A DNA stretch of 6,070 nucleotides, from assembly GCA_030608865.1 (NCBI GenBank), contig JAUWDI010000066.1, forward strand, positions 1 through 6,070, given 5' to 3'. Both the position numbers and the translations under genes were made by a program. The DNA comes from Anaerolineales bacterium. Its GTDB lineage: Bacteria; Chloroflexota; Anaerolineae; Anaerolineales; E44-bin32. The notes beneath the pieces were generated by a model. The model did not search any database. It was not told the DNA's origin and saw only the letters and a program-made list of their open reading frames with translations. This document shows positions 1-6,070 of the stretch, piece by piece. Position 1 is the stretch's first letter. Every line of letters starts with the position of its first letter.

Positions 1-2064
1 CCCTACTGTGGTGTCGGCTGCCAGATCGACCTAAAAATAAAGGATGAGCGCATCTACCGCGTCGAGGCGCCCTTCGATGTCGCCCCGAATTACGGTCGGC
101 TTTGCGTCAAGGGCCGTTTCGGCGTGGACTTCGTGCACCACCCCTCCCGTCTGACCCACCCATTAATTCGCAAGGATCTCGGGGCGCACCCCCGAAAAGC
201 CATTGGCTTAGATGGCTTCCGCCAGGCGAGCTGGGAGGAAGCGCTTGAGCTCAGCGCCCGTCGTTTAGCCGAGACCGTTACAAAGCATGGCGGAGATGCG
301 ATTGGAACCTTCTGTTCAGCCAAAGCCACAAACGAAGACAACTACGTCTTCCAGAAGTTCGTGCGCGCCGTCTTGGGCACGAACAACGTCGATCATTGTG
401 CCCGCCTATGTCACGCTGCTTCGGTGACCGGCCTGCAGATCGCCCTCGGTTCATCATCTATGTCGAATTCGATCGCCGAGATGAAAGACCTGGAGGTCTT
501 CATCGTTACCGGCTCTAACACCAGCGAAACACATCCCGTCATCAGCACTTTCCTGCGCGAGGCGGTGGTAAAGAACGGGGCCAAACTGATCGTGATCGAT
601 CCGCGCCAGATCGAGATGACACAATTCGCTACAACCTGGCTGCGCCACAAGCCCGGCAGCGATGTAGCCGTGTTCCAGGCCATGGCCCACACCATCGTGA
701 GCGAATCGCTGGTCAATCAGGAATTCATTACCGAGCGTGTCGAGAACTTCGAAACCTACACCCAATCGCTCGAGGGTTGCACACCCGAGTGGGCCGAGGG
801 GGTCAGCGGTGTACCCGCTGACCAGATCCGGGAGGCAGCCCGGCTCTACGCCGGCGCCCGGAGTGCGGCCATCTACTGGGGCATGGGCATCAGCCAGAGC
901 ATCCATGGCACGGATAACACCTTGTCGTTGGCCAACCTGGCCCTGCTCACCGGCAATCTCGGCCGCCCCGGCACAGGCTTGAATCCCCTGCGCGGCCAAA
1001 ACAATGTCCAAGGTTGTTCCGACGCGGGCGGTTTGCCCAATGTCTTCCCCGGCTATCAAAGCGTCGGCGATGATGAAATCCGCGCCAAGTTCGAGGCAGC
1101 CTGGAATACAACGCTCTCCTCCGAACCTGGCTTGACCACGATGGAAATGGTTGACGCCGCCGAGAGCGGCACCATCCACGCGTACTTCATCATGGGCGAG
1201 AACCCGATGATGAGCGAACCCGATCTGCGCCACGCCAGACACGTGATGGAGAGCCTCGATTTCGTCCTGGTGCAGGACATCTTTATGAACGAGACCGGTG
1301 AGTATGCCGATGTAATCCTGCCGGCAGCCAGCTTCGCCGAGAAGGACGGCACCTTCACCAACAGCGATCGGAGGGTGCAGTTGGTGCGCAAGGCACTTAC
1401 CGCTCCGGCTGAAGCACGCTCGGATTGGGAGATCCTTTGCGATCTGGCAAAACGGATCGAGGCACTTCTCGAACGCGAGCGGAGTGCCGGTTTTAACTAT
1501 GCATCCGCCAGCAAGATATGGGATGAGATGGCCAGCCTGACCCCGCCTTTCCAAGGCATCGATTATGACCGCATTCAGCGCGAGAGCGGTGTGCATTGGC
1601 CCTGCCCGACAGCGGACCACCCGGGTACACCGACGCTGTTCGCCGACAGCTTCCCCCGCGGGAAAGGTCGTTTAACACCGTTAACTTACAATCCCAGTGC
1701 CGAGCTACCGGATGAGGAATTCCCCTACTTTCTTTCCACGGGAAGGGTGCTCTACCACTGGCACGGCGGCACGCTCACGCGGCGCTCGAAGTTGGACGAC
1801 ATTTACCCCGAGCCAACCGTAGAAATCCACCCCGACGACGCCGGGGAGGTTGGCATCGCCGCGGGGGATTGGATTCGGGTGCGCTCCCGCCGGGGAAAGA
1901 TCCGGGTCAAGGCGTTGATCACGGAACGCTCGCCGCGCGGCCTGGTCTTCATCCCCTTCCACTTCGCCGAAGCAGCCGCCAATGAGCTCACGCTCGATGC
2001 TCGTGATCCGCTAGCCAAGATCCCGGATTACAAGGTCTGCGCTATCGCGCTCGAACCGCTTTGA
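1..2064 (+). CDS. fdhF: Formate dehydrogenase catalytic (alpha) subunit, Mo/W-bis-MGD, Cys form, 5'-truncated by window edge
   Basis: This subunit oxidises formate to CO2 (or the reverse) at a Mo or W ion held by two pterin guanine dinucleotides, passing electrons through a [4Fe-4S] cluster. The frame is open from base 1; the ATG/GTG codons inside are not the start. Visible residues, numbered from the edge: cluster cysteines C3, C7 and C35 (the first of the CxxC must lie just upstream), followed by K37 in CVKGRFG, the usual electron-relay lysine. The metal ligand is Cys137 (TGT at 409-411) followed by His138, in CARLCH, where Sec-containing homologues have U. Arg331 lies in the PLRGQNNVQG motif matching the catalytic Arg region of FdhF. 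The molydopterin-binding domain spans about 574-683 and ends in the typical DPLAKIPDYKVCA. The visible 687 residues approach the 715 of E. coli FdhF. The missing N-terminus could be short or could include NuoG-like Fe-S domains, so NAD-linked versus other partners cannot be decided. Family assignment is very secure. Confidence 0.96.
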   Translation, partial: PYCGVGCQIDLKIKDERIYRVEAPFDVAPNYGRLCVKGRFGVDFVHHPSRLTHPLIRKDLGAHPRKAIGLDGFRQASWEEALELSARRLAETVTKHGGDAIGTFCSAKATNEDNYVFQKFVRAVLGTNNVDHCARLCHAASVTGLQIALGSSSMSNSIAEMKDLEVFIVTGSNTSETHPVISTFLREAVVKNGAKLIVIDPRQIEMTQFATTWLRHKPGSDVAVFQAMAHTIVSESLVNQEFITERVENFETYTQSLEGCTPEWAEGVSGVPADQIREAARLYAGARSAAIYWGMGISQSIHGTDNTLSLANLALLTGNLGRPGTGLNPLRGQNNVQGCSDAGGLPNVFPGYQSVGDDEIRAKFEAAWNTTLSSEPGLTTMEMVDAAESGTIHAYFIMGENPMMSEPDLRHARHVMESLDFVLVQDIFMNETGEYADVILPAASFAEKDGTFTNSDRRVQLVRKALTAPAEARSDWEILCDLAKRIEALLERERSAGFNYASASKIWDEMASLTPPFQGIDYDRIQRESGVHWPCPTADHPGTPTLFADSFPRGKGRLTPLTYNPSAELPDEEFPYFLSTGRVLYHWHGGTLTRRSKLDDIYPEPTVEIHPDDAGEVGIAAGDWIRVRSRRGKIRVKALITERSPRGLVFIPFHFAEAAANELTLDARDPLAKIPDYKVCAIALEPL

Positions 2065-2196
2065 GCGTCCATTAATACCCCTGAGTAAGGTTGCCTTTTG
2101 AATGGCCTGAGAATATAAAGGCGCACATACTCATATCGCCGGTTGAAGAATTACAACAGACACACTCACGCGAAGGATAGGTCAAAATAATCAGCA
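2065..2196. other. Intergenic gap between fdhF and the YcaQ-like gene
   Basis: No coding frame is supported in these 132 bases. The stretch is visibly more AT-rich than the preceding gene and contains the promoter-like hexamers described separately. I see no strong hairpin followed by a T-run that would terminate fdhF transcription, so read-through remains possible. Confidence 0.6.
2091..2119 (+). promoter_or_regulatory. Putative sigma70-type promoter for the YcaQ-like gene
   Basis: TTGCCT at 2091-2096 (4 of 6 to TTGACA) and TATAAA at 2114-2119 (5 of 6 to TATAAT) are separated by exactly 17 nt, the optimal spacing. Transcription would begin near 2126, leaving a leader of about 70 nt before the ATG at 2197. 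The position in the only sizeable gap of the window supports the call; no experiment or conservation data are available. Confidence 0.5.
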
Positions 2197-3423
2197 ATGG
2201 GAACGTTGACAATTTCCAAACAACAAGCCCGTCGTACTATTCTCGCCCATCAGGGCTTGTGGCCGCCCTATAAGTTGAAGGGCAAAGCCGGCGTGCTCGA
2301 GTACATTCATCGTGTTGGTTGCATTCAGTTCGACCCGCTGAACATCGTTGGCCGTAACCCAGAATTGGTGCTCCAAGCCCGCGTTTCGGACTTTCAACCT
2401 TTGATGCTGCAAGAGCTGCTCTATAAGGACCGGAAGCTTCTGGATGGGTGGGATAAGAATATGTCCATTTACGGTGTGGAGGACTGGCCGTATTTCCGCC
2501 GTCGTAGAGAAGCAGCGAAGCGCAACCCCGGCAGAAGCCCCGAACCCGTCCGCTCGATCTTGCCCCAGGTTCGCCAGGCGCTTGAGGAGCGCGGCCCTTT
2601 GTCTTCGATTGACCTGGATTTCAATCAGACCGTAGACTGGTCGTGGGCGCCGACACGGTTAGCCCGCGCTGCATTAGAGAGCATGTACTGGAGTGGCGAG
2701 CTGGTTGTTCATCACAAGGTAAACACTCGAAAAGTGTACGACTTTGCCAGCCGTCACCTTCCCGAAGATCTGCTATCGGCCTCCGACCCTAATGAGACAG
2801 AGGAGCAATTTCACGATTGGTATGTCCACAGACGTATCGGGGGCGTAGGGTTGCTATGGGATAAGTCCGGCGACGCATGGCTTGGGATGCCTGGAATAAA
2901 AAGCAAGGAGCGCAAGGCTGCCATTTCACGCTTGCTCAAACAGGGCAAAGTGGTAGAAGTGGGCGTGGATGGACTAAAGCTGCCCCTCTACATGAGAAGC
3001 GAAGACAAGATGCTCCTTAACAAGGAGCTGGATACTAGTGCCCCATTGTCACGAGCTGTCATAATGGCTCCCTTAGATAACCTGCTTTGGGACCGGCGCT
3101 TTGTAGAGGAGTTGTTTAACTTTCACTACGTTTGGGAAGTCTACAAGCCAGCTGCCGAGCGCCGCTATGGGTATTACGTCCTTCCCATCCTGTACGGCGA
3201 CCGCTTCATAGCCCGGTTTGAGCCAGGACAAGATAAGAAGAATGGAACTTTGATCATCAAGAAATGGTGGTGGGAGCCTGGAGTGAAGCAATCACAAAGG
3301 ATGCACAACAATCTTATCCAATGCTTCGAGCGGTTTCTCAACTACCTCGGCGCGGATACTCTCCATGTTGAAAACGCGGCTATTGAACAGGCAGGTTTGG
3401 ATTGGTTGGCTTCTTCAGCTTGA
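2197..3423 (+). CDS. YcaQ/AlkX-family winged-helix DNA glycosylase-like protein (HTH_42 family)
   Basis: At 408 residues the protein is almost exactly the length of E. coli YcaQ (AlkX, about 410), a DNA glycosylase that unhooks interstrand crosslinks and removes N7-alkylguanines. The N-terminal part holds I43-Q44-F45-D46, the Q-hydrophobic-D motif of the YcaQ branch (the AlkZ branch has QxQ). A basic stretch R101-R104 follows. The C-terminal part has the family block APLDNLLWDRR (291-301) and RRYGYY (322-327). The region after the motif reads LLDGWDKNMSIY (81-92), where the E. coli-type proteins, as I remember them, have a W-x-H-E block; this suggests a divergent clade, so the chemistry is inferred rather than shown. 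The ATG is fixed by an in-frame TAA at 2188-2190, but the best Shine-Dalgarno (AAGGA, 2173-2177) is 19 nt away, so initiation may be weak. It ends in tandem stops TGA-TAA. The next gene follows after 32 nt, suggesting an operon. Family confident, activity moderate. Confidence 0.85.
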   Translation: MGTLTISKQQARRTILAHQGLWPPYKLKGKAGVLEYIHRVGCIQFDPLNIVGRNPELVLQARVSDFQPLMLQELLYKDRKLLDGWDKNMSIYGVEDWPYFRRRREAAKRNPGRSPEPVRSILPQVRQALEERGPLSSIDLDFNQTVDWSWAPTRLARAALESMYWSGELVVHHKVNTRKVYDFASRHLPEDLLSASDPNETEEQFHDWYVHRRIGGVGLLWDKSGDAWLGMPGIKSKERKAAISRLLKQGKVVEVGVDGLKLPLYMRSEDKMLLNKELDTSAPLSRAVIMAPLDNLLWDRRFVEELFNFHYVWEVYKPAAERRYGYYVLPILYGDRFIARFEPGQDKKNGTLIIKKWWWEPGVKQSQRMHNNLIQCFERFLNYLGADTLHVENAAIEQAGLDWLASSA

Positions 3424-3436
3424 TAAGGACGATCGC

Positions 3437-3442
3437 AGGAGG
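3437..3442 (+). promoter_or_regulatory. Ribosome binding site for the DUF6141 gene
   Basis: A perfect AGGAGG lies 13 nt before the ATG at 3456. The spacing is longer than the usual 5-9 nt, but an in-frame TAA at 3444-3446 rules out an earlier start. A second, weaker AGAGG sits only 2 nt from the ATG and is too close to act. Confidence 0.6.
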
Positions 3443-3455
3443 ATAACTAGAGGAT

Positions 3456-3989
3456 ATGAATCGAGAGAAAGGGTCAAGTCCGATTTATCGTGAAGTTCAG
3501 CAGTTCAGGCAAGTTTGGATTTGGGTTATTGTATCTGCCCTTTCTGGGCTGGTGTGGTATGCGGCGGTGATGCAGCTTCTACTACATCGCCCAATGGGTA
3601 GTAGCCCGATGACAGATATTATGTTGGTAATTTTCTGGTTCATCTTTGGCATTGGCCTGCCTGCGCTATTCTTCTTCAGCCGACTTGTCACCGAGGTGCG
3701 CGATGATGGAATCTACATTCGCTTTTTCCCGTTCCTTAGGACTGCGCACAGAATAGCCTTCACAGAAATGAAACAATATGAAGTGCGGACTTACCACTCT
3801 ATCAGAGAATATGGCGGTTACGGCATCCGCTACGGCAGCAACGGAAAGGCTTACAATGTGAGTGGTGACCGTGGCGTGCAGATAGAACTATTGAATGGCG
3901 AACGGTTGTTGATAGGTTCACAACGAGCAGAGGAACTTTGGCGAGCACTGCAGGTGAAGATTGGCGAGCGACAAGGCGAGAGCGCCTAG
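3456..3989 (+). CDS. DUF6141 family two-helix membrane protein, function unknown
   Basis: The 177-residue product begins with a short polar segment carrying YREVQQFRQ (11-19), then two hydrophobic helices at about 21-43 and 53-75. A predominantly beta-type soluble domain follows at about 78-168. Recognisable family landmarks are LVTEVRDDGIYIRFFPF (77-93), YEVRTY followed by REYGGYGIRYG (117-127), the AYNVSGDRGVQIEL segment (132-145), and LLIGSQRAEEL (151-161). I recognise these from DUF6141 proteins, for which no biochemical role is known to me. The arrangement of two helices plus a compact beta domain resembles PH-like membrane-anchored proteins, which is inference. It lies 32 nt after the YcaQ-like gene and 65 nt before the small PLDc_N gene, all co-directional, so it may be transcribed with either or both. 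Hand counts of a few 60-base blocks give 43-53% GC, lower than the flanking genes. Confidence 0.85.
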   Translation: MNREKGSSPIYREVQQFRQVWIWVIVSALSGLVWYAAVMQLLLHRPMGSSPMTDIMLVIFWFIFGIGLPALFFFSRLVTEVRDDGIYIRFFPFLRTAHRIAFTEMKQYEVRTYHSIREYGGYGIRYGSNGKAYNVSGDRGVQIELLNGERLLIGSQRAEELWRALQVKIGERQGESA

Positions 3990-4041
3990 GCCGCCGCCCG
4001 GCTGCACTCACACCGTTATGTACCCCTCGATGGAATCTATC

Positions 4042-4047
4042 AAGGAG
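4042..4047 (+). promoter_or_regulatory. Ribosome binding site that fixes the start of the PLDc_N gene
   Basis: AAGGAG lies 7 nt before the ATG at 4055. This is ideal spacing and favours that start over the longer in-frame reading beginning at 3938, which would run inside the end of the DUF6141 gene and add a non-membrane, Arg-rich extension unlike the family. Confidence 0.8.
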
Positions 4048-4054
4048 AAACCTT

Positions 4055-4249
4055 ATGGAAAACATTAACTCGCTGATTCCTTTTCTCGTCCCCATCGTCC
4101 TGCTGCAACTCGGGTTGATGGCCTTTGCCCTCGTGGATTTGATCCGACGCGAAAGAACCAAAAGCCCCAAGTGGGTCTGGGCGCTCGTTATTATCTTTGT
4201 CAATCTCATCGGCCCGATTGTCTATCTCGTAATCGGGCGGGAGGAATAA
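4055..4249 (+). CDS. PLDc_N-domain small membrane protein (YxlE-like)
   Basis: This 64-residue protein consists of two membrane helices (about 7-29 and 40-60) joined by a short basic loop RRERTKSPK (31-39). The second helix carries the family pattern W40, then N50-L-I-G-P-I-V-Y57, and the protein ends GREE. This is the PLDc_N (phospholipase D nuclease N-terminal) domain standing alone, without any nuclease part. B. subtilis YxlE has the same size and domain, and is implicated in negative control of SigY; no sigma factor is visible here. The gene is immediately followed by an ABC ATPase, its TAA touching the next ATG, and the ATPase's ribosome binding site lies within its last codons. Close coupling argues that it works with the exporter, perhaps as an accessory or regulator; that is inference. 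Confidence 0.88.
   Translation: MENINSLIPFLVPIVLLQLGLMAFALVDLIRRERTKSPKWVWALVIIFVNLIGPIVYLVIGREE
4240..4244 (+). promoter_or_regulatory. Ribosome binding site of the ABC ATPase gene, inside the PLDc_N gene
   Basis: GGAGG sits 5 nt before the ATG at 4250 and within the codons for the terminal GREE of the preceding protein. Ribosomes ending the small gene at TAA 4247-4249 stop directly at the next start, favouring coupled translation. Confidence 0.75.
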
Positions 4250-5191
4250 ATGGCTGCAATTCGCGTCGAAGGTTTGCGGAAGGTTTACGGCCCGGTGCGC
4301 GCCCTTGATGGCCTGGATCTCACGGTGGAGCCAGGCACGGTCTTTGGTTTTCTCGGCCCCAACGGTGCCGGTAAGACAACGACCATCCGAATTCTCACCG
4401 GCCTGGCGCATGCTACCGAAGGCCGCGCTTGGGTAACGGGAACTGAAATTACCGCCAATGGTCATGAAGTCGCCCGCCGCATTGGCTATCTACCAGAAGA
4501 ACCCGCGTTTTATCCCTGGATGACCCCTCGCGAGTTTTTGGACCATGTCGGGCGGATATTCGGACTTTCGACAAACGAACGCGCGGCGCGTATCAAAGAA
4601 TTACTTGATCTAGTGGGGTTAACCGAGGTGGGCAAACGACGTATCGGTGGCTTTTCGCGGGGGATGCGCCAACGACTAGGTCTGGCACAGGCACTAGTCA
4701 ACCGACCCGAAGTGCTGTTCCTCGACGAGGCAGTGAGCGCTCTGGATCCAGCCGGGCGCAAAGAAGTGTTGGAACTGATCGAGCGCCTGCGCGGGGAATG
4801 CACCGTATTTATGTCCACGCACATACTGGCGGACGTTGAGCGGGTGTGTGACACCATCGGCATCATCTCGCGCGGGCGGTTAGTTACCCAGGCGCCCCGC
4901 GAGGCTTTACTGGCCCAGTATGCGATTCCCGCTTTTGAGGTGGAGACCGAAAGCGGTTTTGAAGCACCGCTCAATGGCTGGGCCGAGGTTCTGCGCCAGA
5001 TGAACTGGGTCCAATCCGTTTCAATCAGTGGACTGAAGGGCCGGGTCGTCGTCCATGAAATAGATACGGCTAAGCGAGAGCTGCTGCCTTCGGCCCTGCA
5101 GGCCGGACTGGTGCTGACGCGCTATGAAATGCTGCGACCATCGTTGGAAGAAGTTTTCTTGCGGCTGGTAGGCGAAGGAAGGGAAACATGA
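4250..5191 (+). CDS. ABC exporter ATP-binding protein (YxlF/DrrA/CcmA-type)
   Basis: The 313-residue protein is a single nucleotide-binding domain plus a C-terminal extension, as usual for ATPases paired with ABC-2 permeases in drug, antibiotic or ion export. Walker A is GPNGAGKT (36-43). The Q-loop region reads YLPEEP (80-85) with E at the Gln position, common in this subfamily. The signature is GGFSRGM (133-139) rather than strict LSGGQ. Walker B ends LFLDE with catalytic Glu160, followed by AVSALDP (161-167), and the switch His is H191 in STHILADVERVCD. Residues from about 220 form the accessory domain, ending in the typical RPSLEEVFLRLV. All catalytic residues are present, so the protein should be active. 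It begins directly after the PLDc_N stop codon and overlaps the permease gene by four bases (ATGA), so the three are certainly one translational unit. The substrate is unknown. Confidence 0.95.
   Translation: MAAIRVEGLRKVYGPVRALDGLDLTVEPGTVFGFLGPNGAGKTTTIRILTGLAHATEGRAWVTGTEITANGHEVARRIGYLPEEPAFYPWMTPREFLDHVGRIFGLSTNERAARIKELLDLVGLTEVGKRRIGGFSRGMRQRLGLAQALVNRPEVLFLDEAVSALDPAGRKEVLELIERLRGECTVFMSTHILADVERVCDTIGIISRGRLVTQAPREALLAQYAIPAFEVETESGFEAPLNGWAEVLRQMNWVQSVSISGLKGRVVVHEIDTAKRELLPSALQAGLVLTRYEMLRPSLEEVFLRLVGEGRET
5175..5179 (+). promoter_or_regulatory. Ribosome binding site of the permease gene
   Basis: AAGGA lies 8 nt before the ATG at 5188, in a purine-rich run at the end of the ATPase gene. 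With the ATGA overlap it supports the chosen start and coupled translation of the two transporter subunits. Confidence 0.65.
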
Positions 5192-5946
5192 TCTTCTTGG
5201 CTGCTCTTCGCAAAGAATTGCTAGAACAGTGGCGGACATATCGCCTGCTCGCGGTGGGGGTGGTATTGGTTATCTTTGGGTTATTATCGCCTTTGATTGC
5301 CAAATACACACCGGAGATAATCAAACTAATACCCAACGGCGAGGCCCTATCCCATCTAATACCTACACCAACGGCGATGGATGCGGTGACACAGTATCTT
5401 AAGAACATCGGCCAGTTTGGCGTCATCCTCGCTCTGCTGTTGACGATGGGCGCGATAGCTCAGGAAAAAGATAAGGGCACGGCTGCCATGATGCTGGTCA
5501 AGCCGCTGCCGCGCGCGACCTTCCTGGTCGCCAAATTCACGGCGCTGGCACTTACATTCACTGCCACTATCGCAATTGCGGGCGCGGCTTGCTATTACTA
5601 CACATGGCTGCTGTTTGGTGCGCTTGATGCGCCGCGCTGGCTGGCACTCAACTGTTTAATGCTTGTGTATGTACTCGTCTTTGTCGCGCTGACCCTGTTC
5701 TGTAGCGTGGTGACCAAATCGCAGGCGGCGGCTGGGGGGCTGGCGCTTGGCCTGCTGTTCATCCTGGGGCTTACCGGCTCAATCCCGGGCTTGGGTGAAT
5801 ACCTACCAGGGCAATTGCTTGCGTGGGGAGGAGGGCTCATGGCGGGGCAAGTTGAGGCTTTCTGGCCAGCCTTATGGGTGAGTGTGGGGATCATTGTTGT
5901 CGCGCTAATAGGGGCAAGGCTCATCTTTGAAAGGCAGGAACTTTAA
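5188..5946 (+). CDS. ABC-2 type transporter permease (YxlG-like)
   Basis: The 252-residue protein has the fold expected of an ABC-2 permease subunit. A short amphipathic N-terminus (ALRKELLEQWRTYR, 6-19) is followed by six hydrophobic segments at about 20-38, 75-92, 113-141, 151-173, 180-199 and 225-245. Between helices 2 and 3 lies QEKDKGTAAMMLVKPLPR (92-109), the cytoplasmic block with conserved E-x3-GT and the K-P-x-x-R element found in this family. The loop between helices 1 and 2 (about 39-74) is comparatively long and should be extracytoplasmic. It overlaps the ATPase gene by four bases and would form a dimer with two ATPase copies. YxlG of B. subtilis (about 259 residues) is the nearest recognised counterpart by size and neighbours. 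Cargo cannot be inferred. No second permease gene is seen before the window ends. Confidence 0.92.
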   Translation: MIFLAALRKELLEQWRTYRLLAVGVVLVIFGLLSPLIAKYTPEIIKLIPNGEALSHLIPTPTAMDAVTQYLKNIGQFGVILALLLTMGAIAQEKDKGTAAMMLVKPLPRATFLVAKFTALALTFTATIAIAGAACYYYTWLLFGALDAPRWLALNCLMLVYVLVFVALTLFCSVVTKSQAAAGGLALGLLFILGLTGSIPGLGEYLPGQLLAWGGGLMAGQVEAFWPALWVSVGIIVVALIGARLIFERQEL

Positions 5947-6070
5947 CCCAAGCCTTACTTAACCTACACGCACAGTTTTTTATGCTGATGATCGTTTCAC
6001 CGATTACCCTCGTTGTGGGCTTTGAGTGGTTGCCCGAAGTTGTTTGCCTCTACTATTTCTTGTCGTAGCC
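5947..6070. other. Non-coding tail, no supported gene
   Basis: Only a 28-codon frame (ATG at 5982, TAG at 6066-6068) is present. It has no ribosome binding site and is preceded by a run of six T. I see no clear terminator: the T-run at 5976-5981 lacks a convincing stem in front of it. Confidence 0.6.

Noticed and set aside
454..1620. A 388-codon open frame on the minus strand
   Set aside because: It lies wholly inside the formate dehydrogenase gene, whose family motifs are unmistakable. Its translation shows no recognisable domain, and long antisense frames are expected in GC-rich genes.
3990..4002. Small GC-rich hairpin (GCCG and CGGC) after the DUF6141 stop codon
   Set aside because: The stem is only four base pairs and no T-run follows, so it is not a credible terminator.
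3938..4054. N-terminal extension of the PLDc_N gene to an ATG at 3938
   Set aside because: It would overlap the end of the DUF6141 gene and add 39 Arg-rich residues foreign to the family. The ATG at 4055 has an ideally spaced AAGGAG.
5931..5981. Possible terminator after the permease gene
   Set aside because: AAGGC at 5931-5935 and GCCTT near 5952-5956 form only a 5-bp stem with a 16-nt loop, and the T-run at 5976-5981 is about 20 nt further on.
5982..6068. A 28-codon hydrophobic frame after the permease gene
   Set aside because: There is no ribosome binding site, only a T-run before the ATG, and no recognisable similarity; chance is the better explanation.
1..6070. CRISPR arrays, tRNA or rRNA genes, insertion sequences, attachment sites
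   Set aside because: I found no regularly spaced repeats, no cloverleaf-type or ribosomal RNA sequence, no transposase or integrase frame and no terminal inverted repeats.

Overview
The window looks like a moderately GC-rich bacterial chromosome segment with six genes, all on the + strand. No rRNA, tRNA, CRISPR array, insertion sequence or integrase is visible. The gene families (a cysteine-type formate dehydrogenase, a divergent YcaQ-type winged-helix protein, a DUF6141 membrane protein and a YxlE/F/G-like exporter cassette) would suit an environmental bacterium of the Chloroflexota (Anaerolineae-like). That placement is a low-confidence impression from family content, not a measurement.

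Bases 1-2064 hold the 3' part of a molybdenum/tungsten bis-MGD formate dehydrogenase catalytic subunit. It is open at the left edge and has Cys, not selenocysteine, as the metal ligand. Bases 2065-2196 are a non-coding gap with a credible sigma70-type promoter (TTGCCT, 17 nt, TATAAA), so a new transcription unit probably starts here.

Bases 2197-3423 encode a full-length winged-helix protein of the YcaQ/AlkX DNA glycosylase superfamily with a QFD motif. After 32 nt comes a DUF6141 protein with two membrane helices and a soluble C-terminal domain (3456-3989).

Bases 4055-5946 form a tight three-gene cassette: a 64-residue PLDc_N small membrane protein, an ABC ATPase and an ABC-2 permease. The stop codon of the first directly abuts the ATG of the second, and the second and third overlap as ATGA. 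Order, sizes and families match yxlE-yxlF-yxlG of the Bacillus subtilis sigY operon. The two small membrane proteins could modulate or stabilise the two-component exporter; the substrate cannot be read from the sequence. The last 124 bases carry no convincing gene.

The most interesting points are the repair-type gene, the two small membrane proteins and the exporter lying in one co-directional run, and the departure of the YcaQ-like protein from the usual family sequence after its QFD motif. Nothing here proves a new system.
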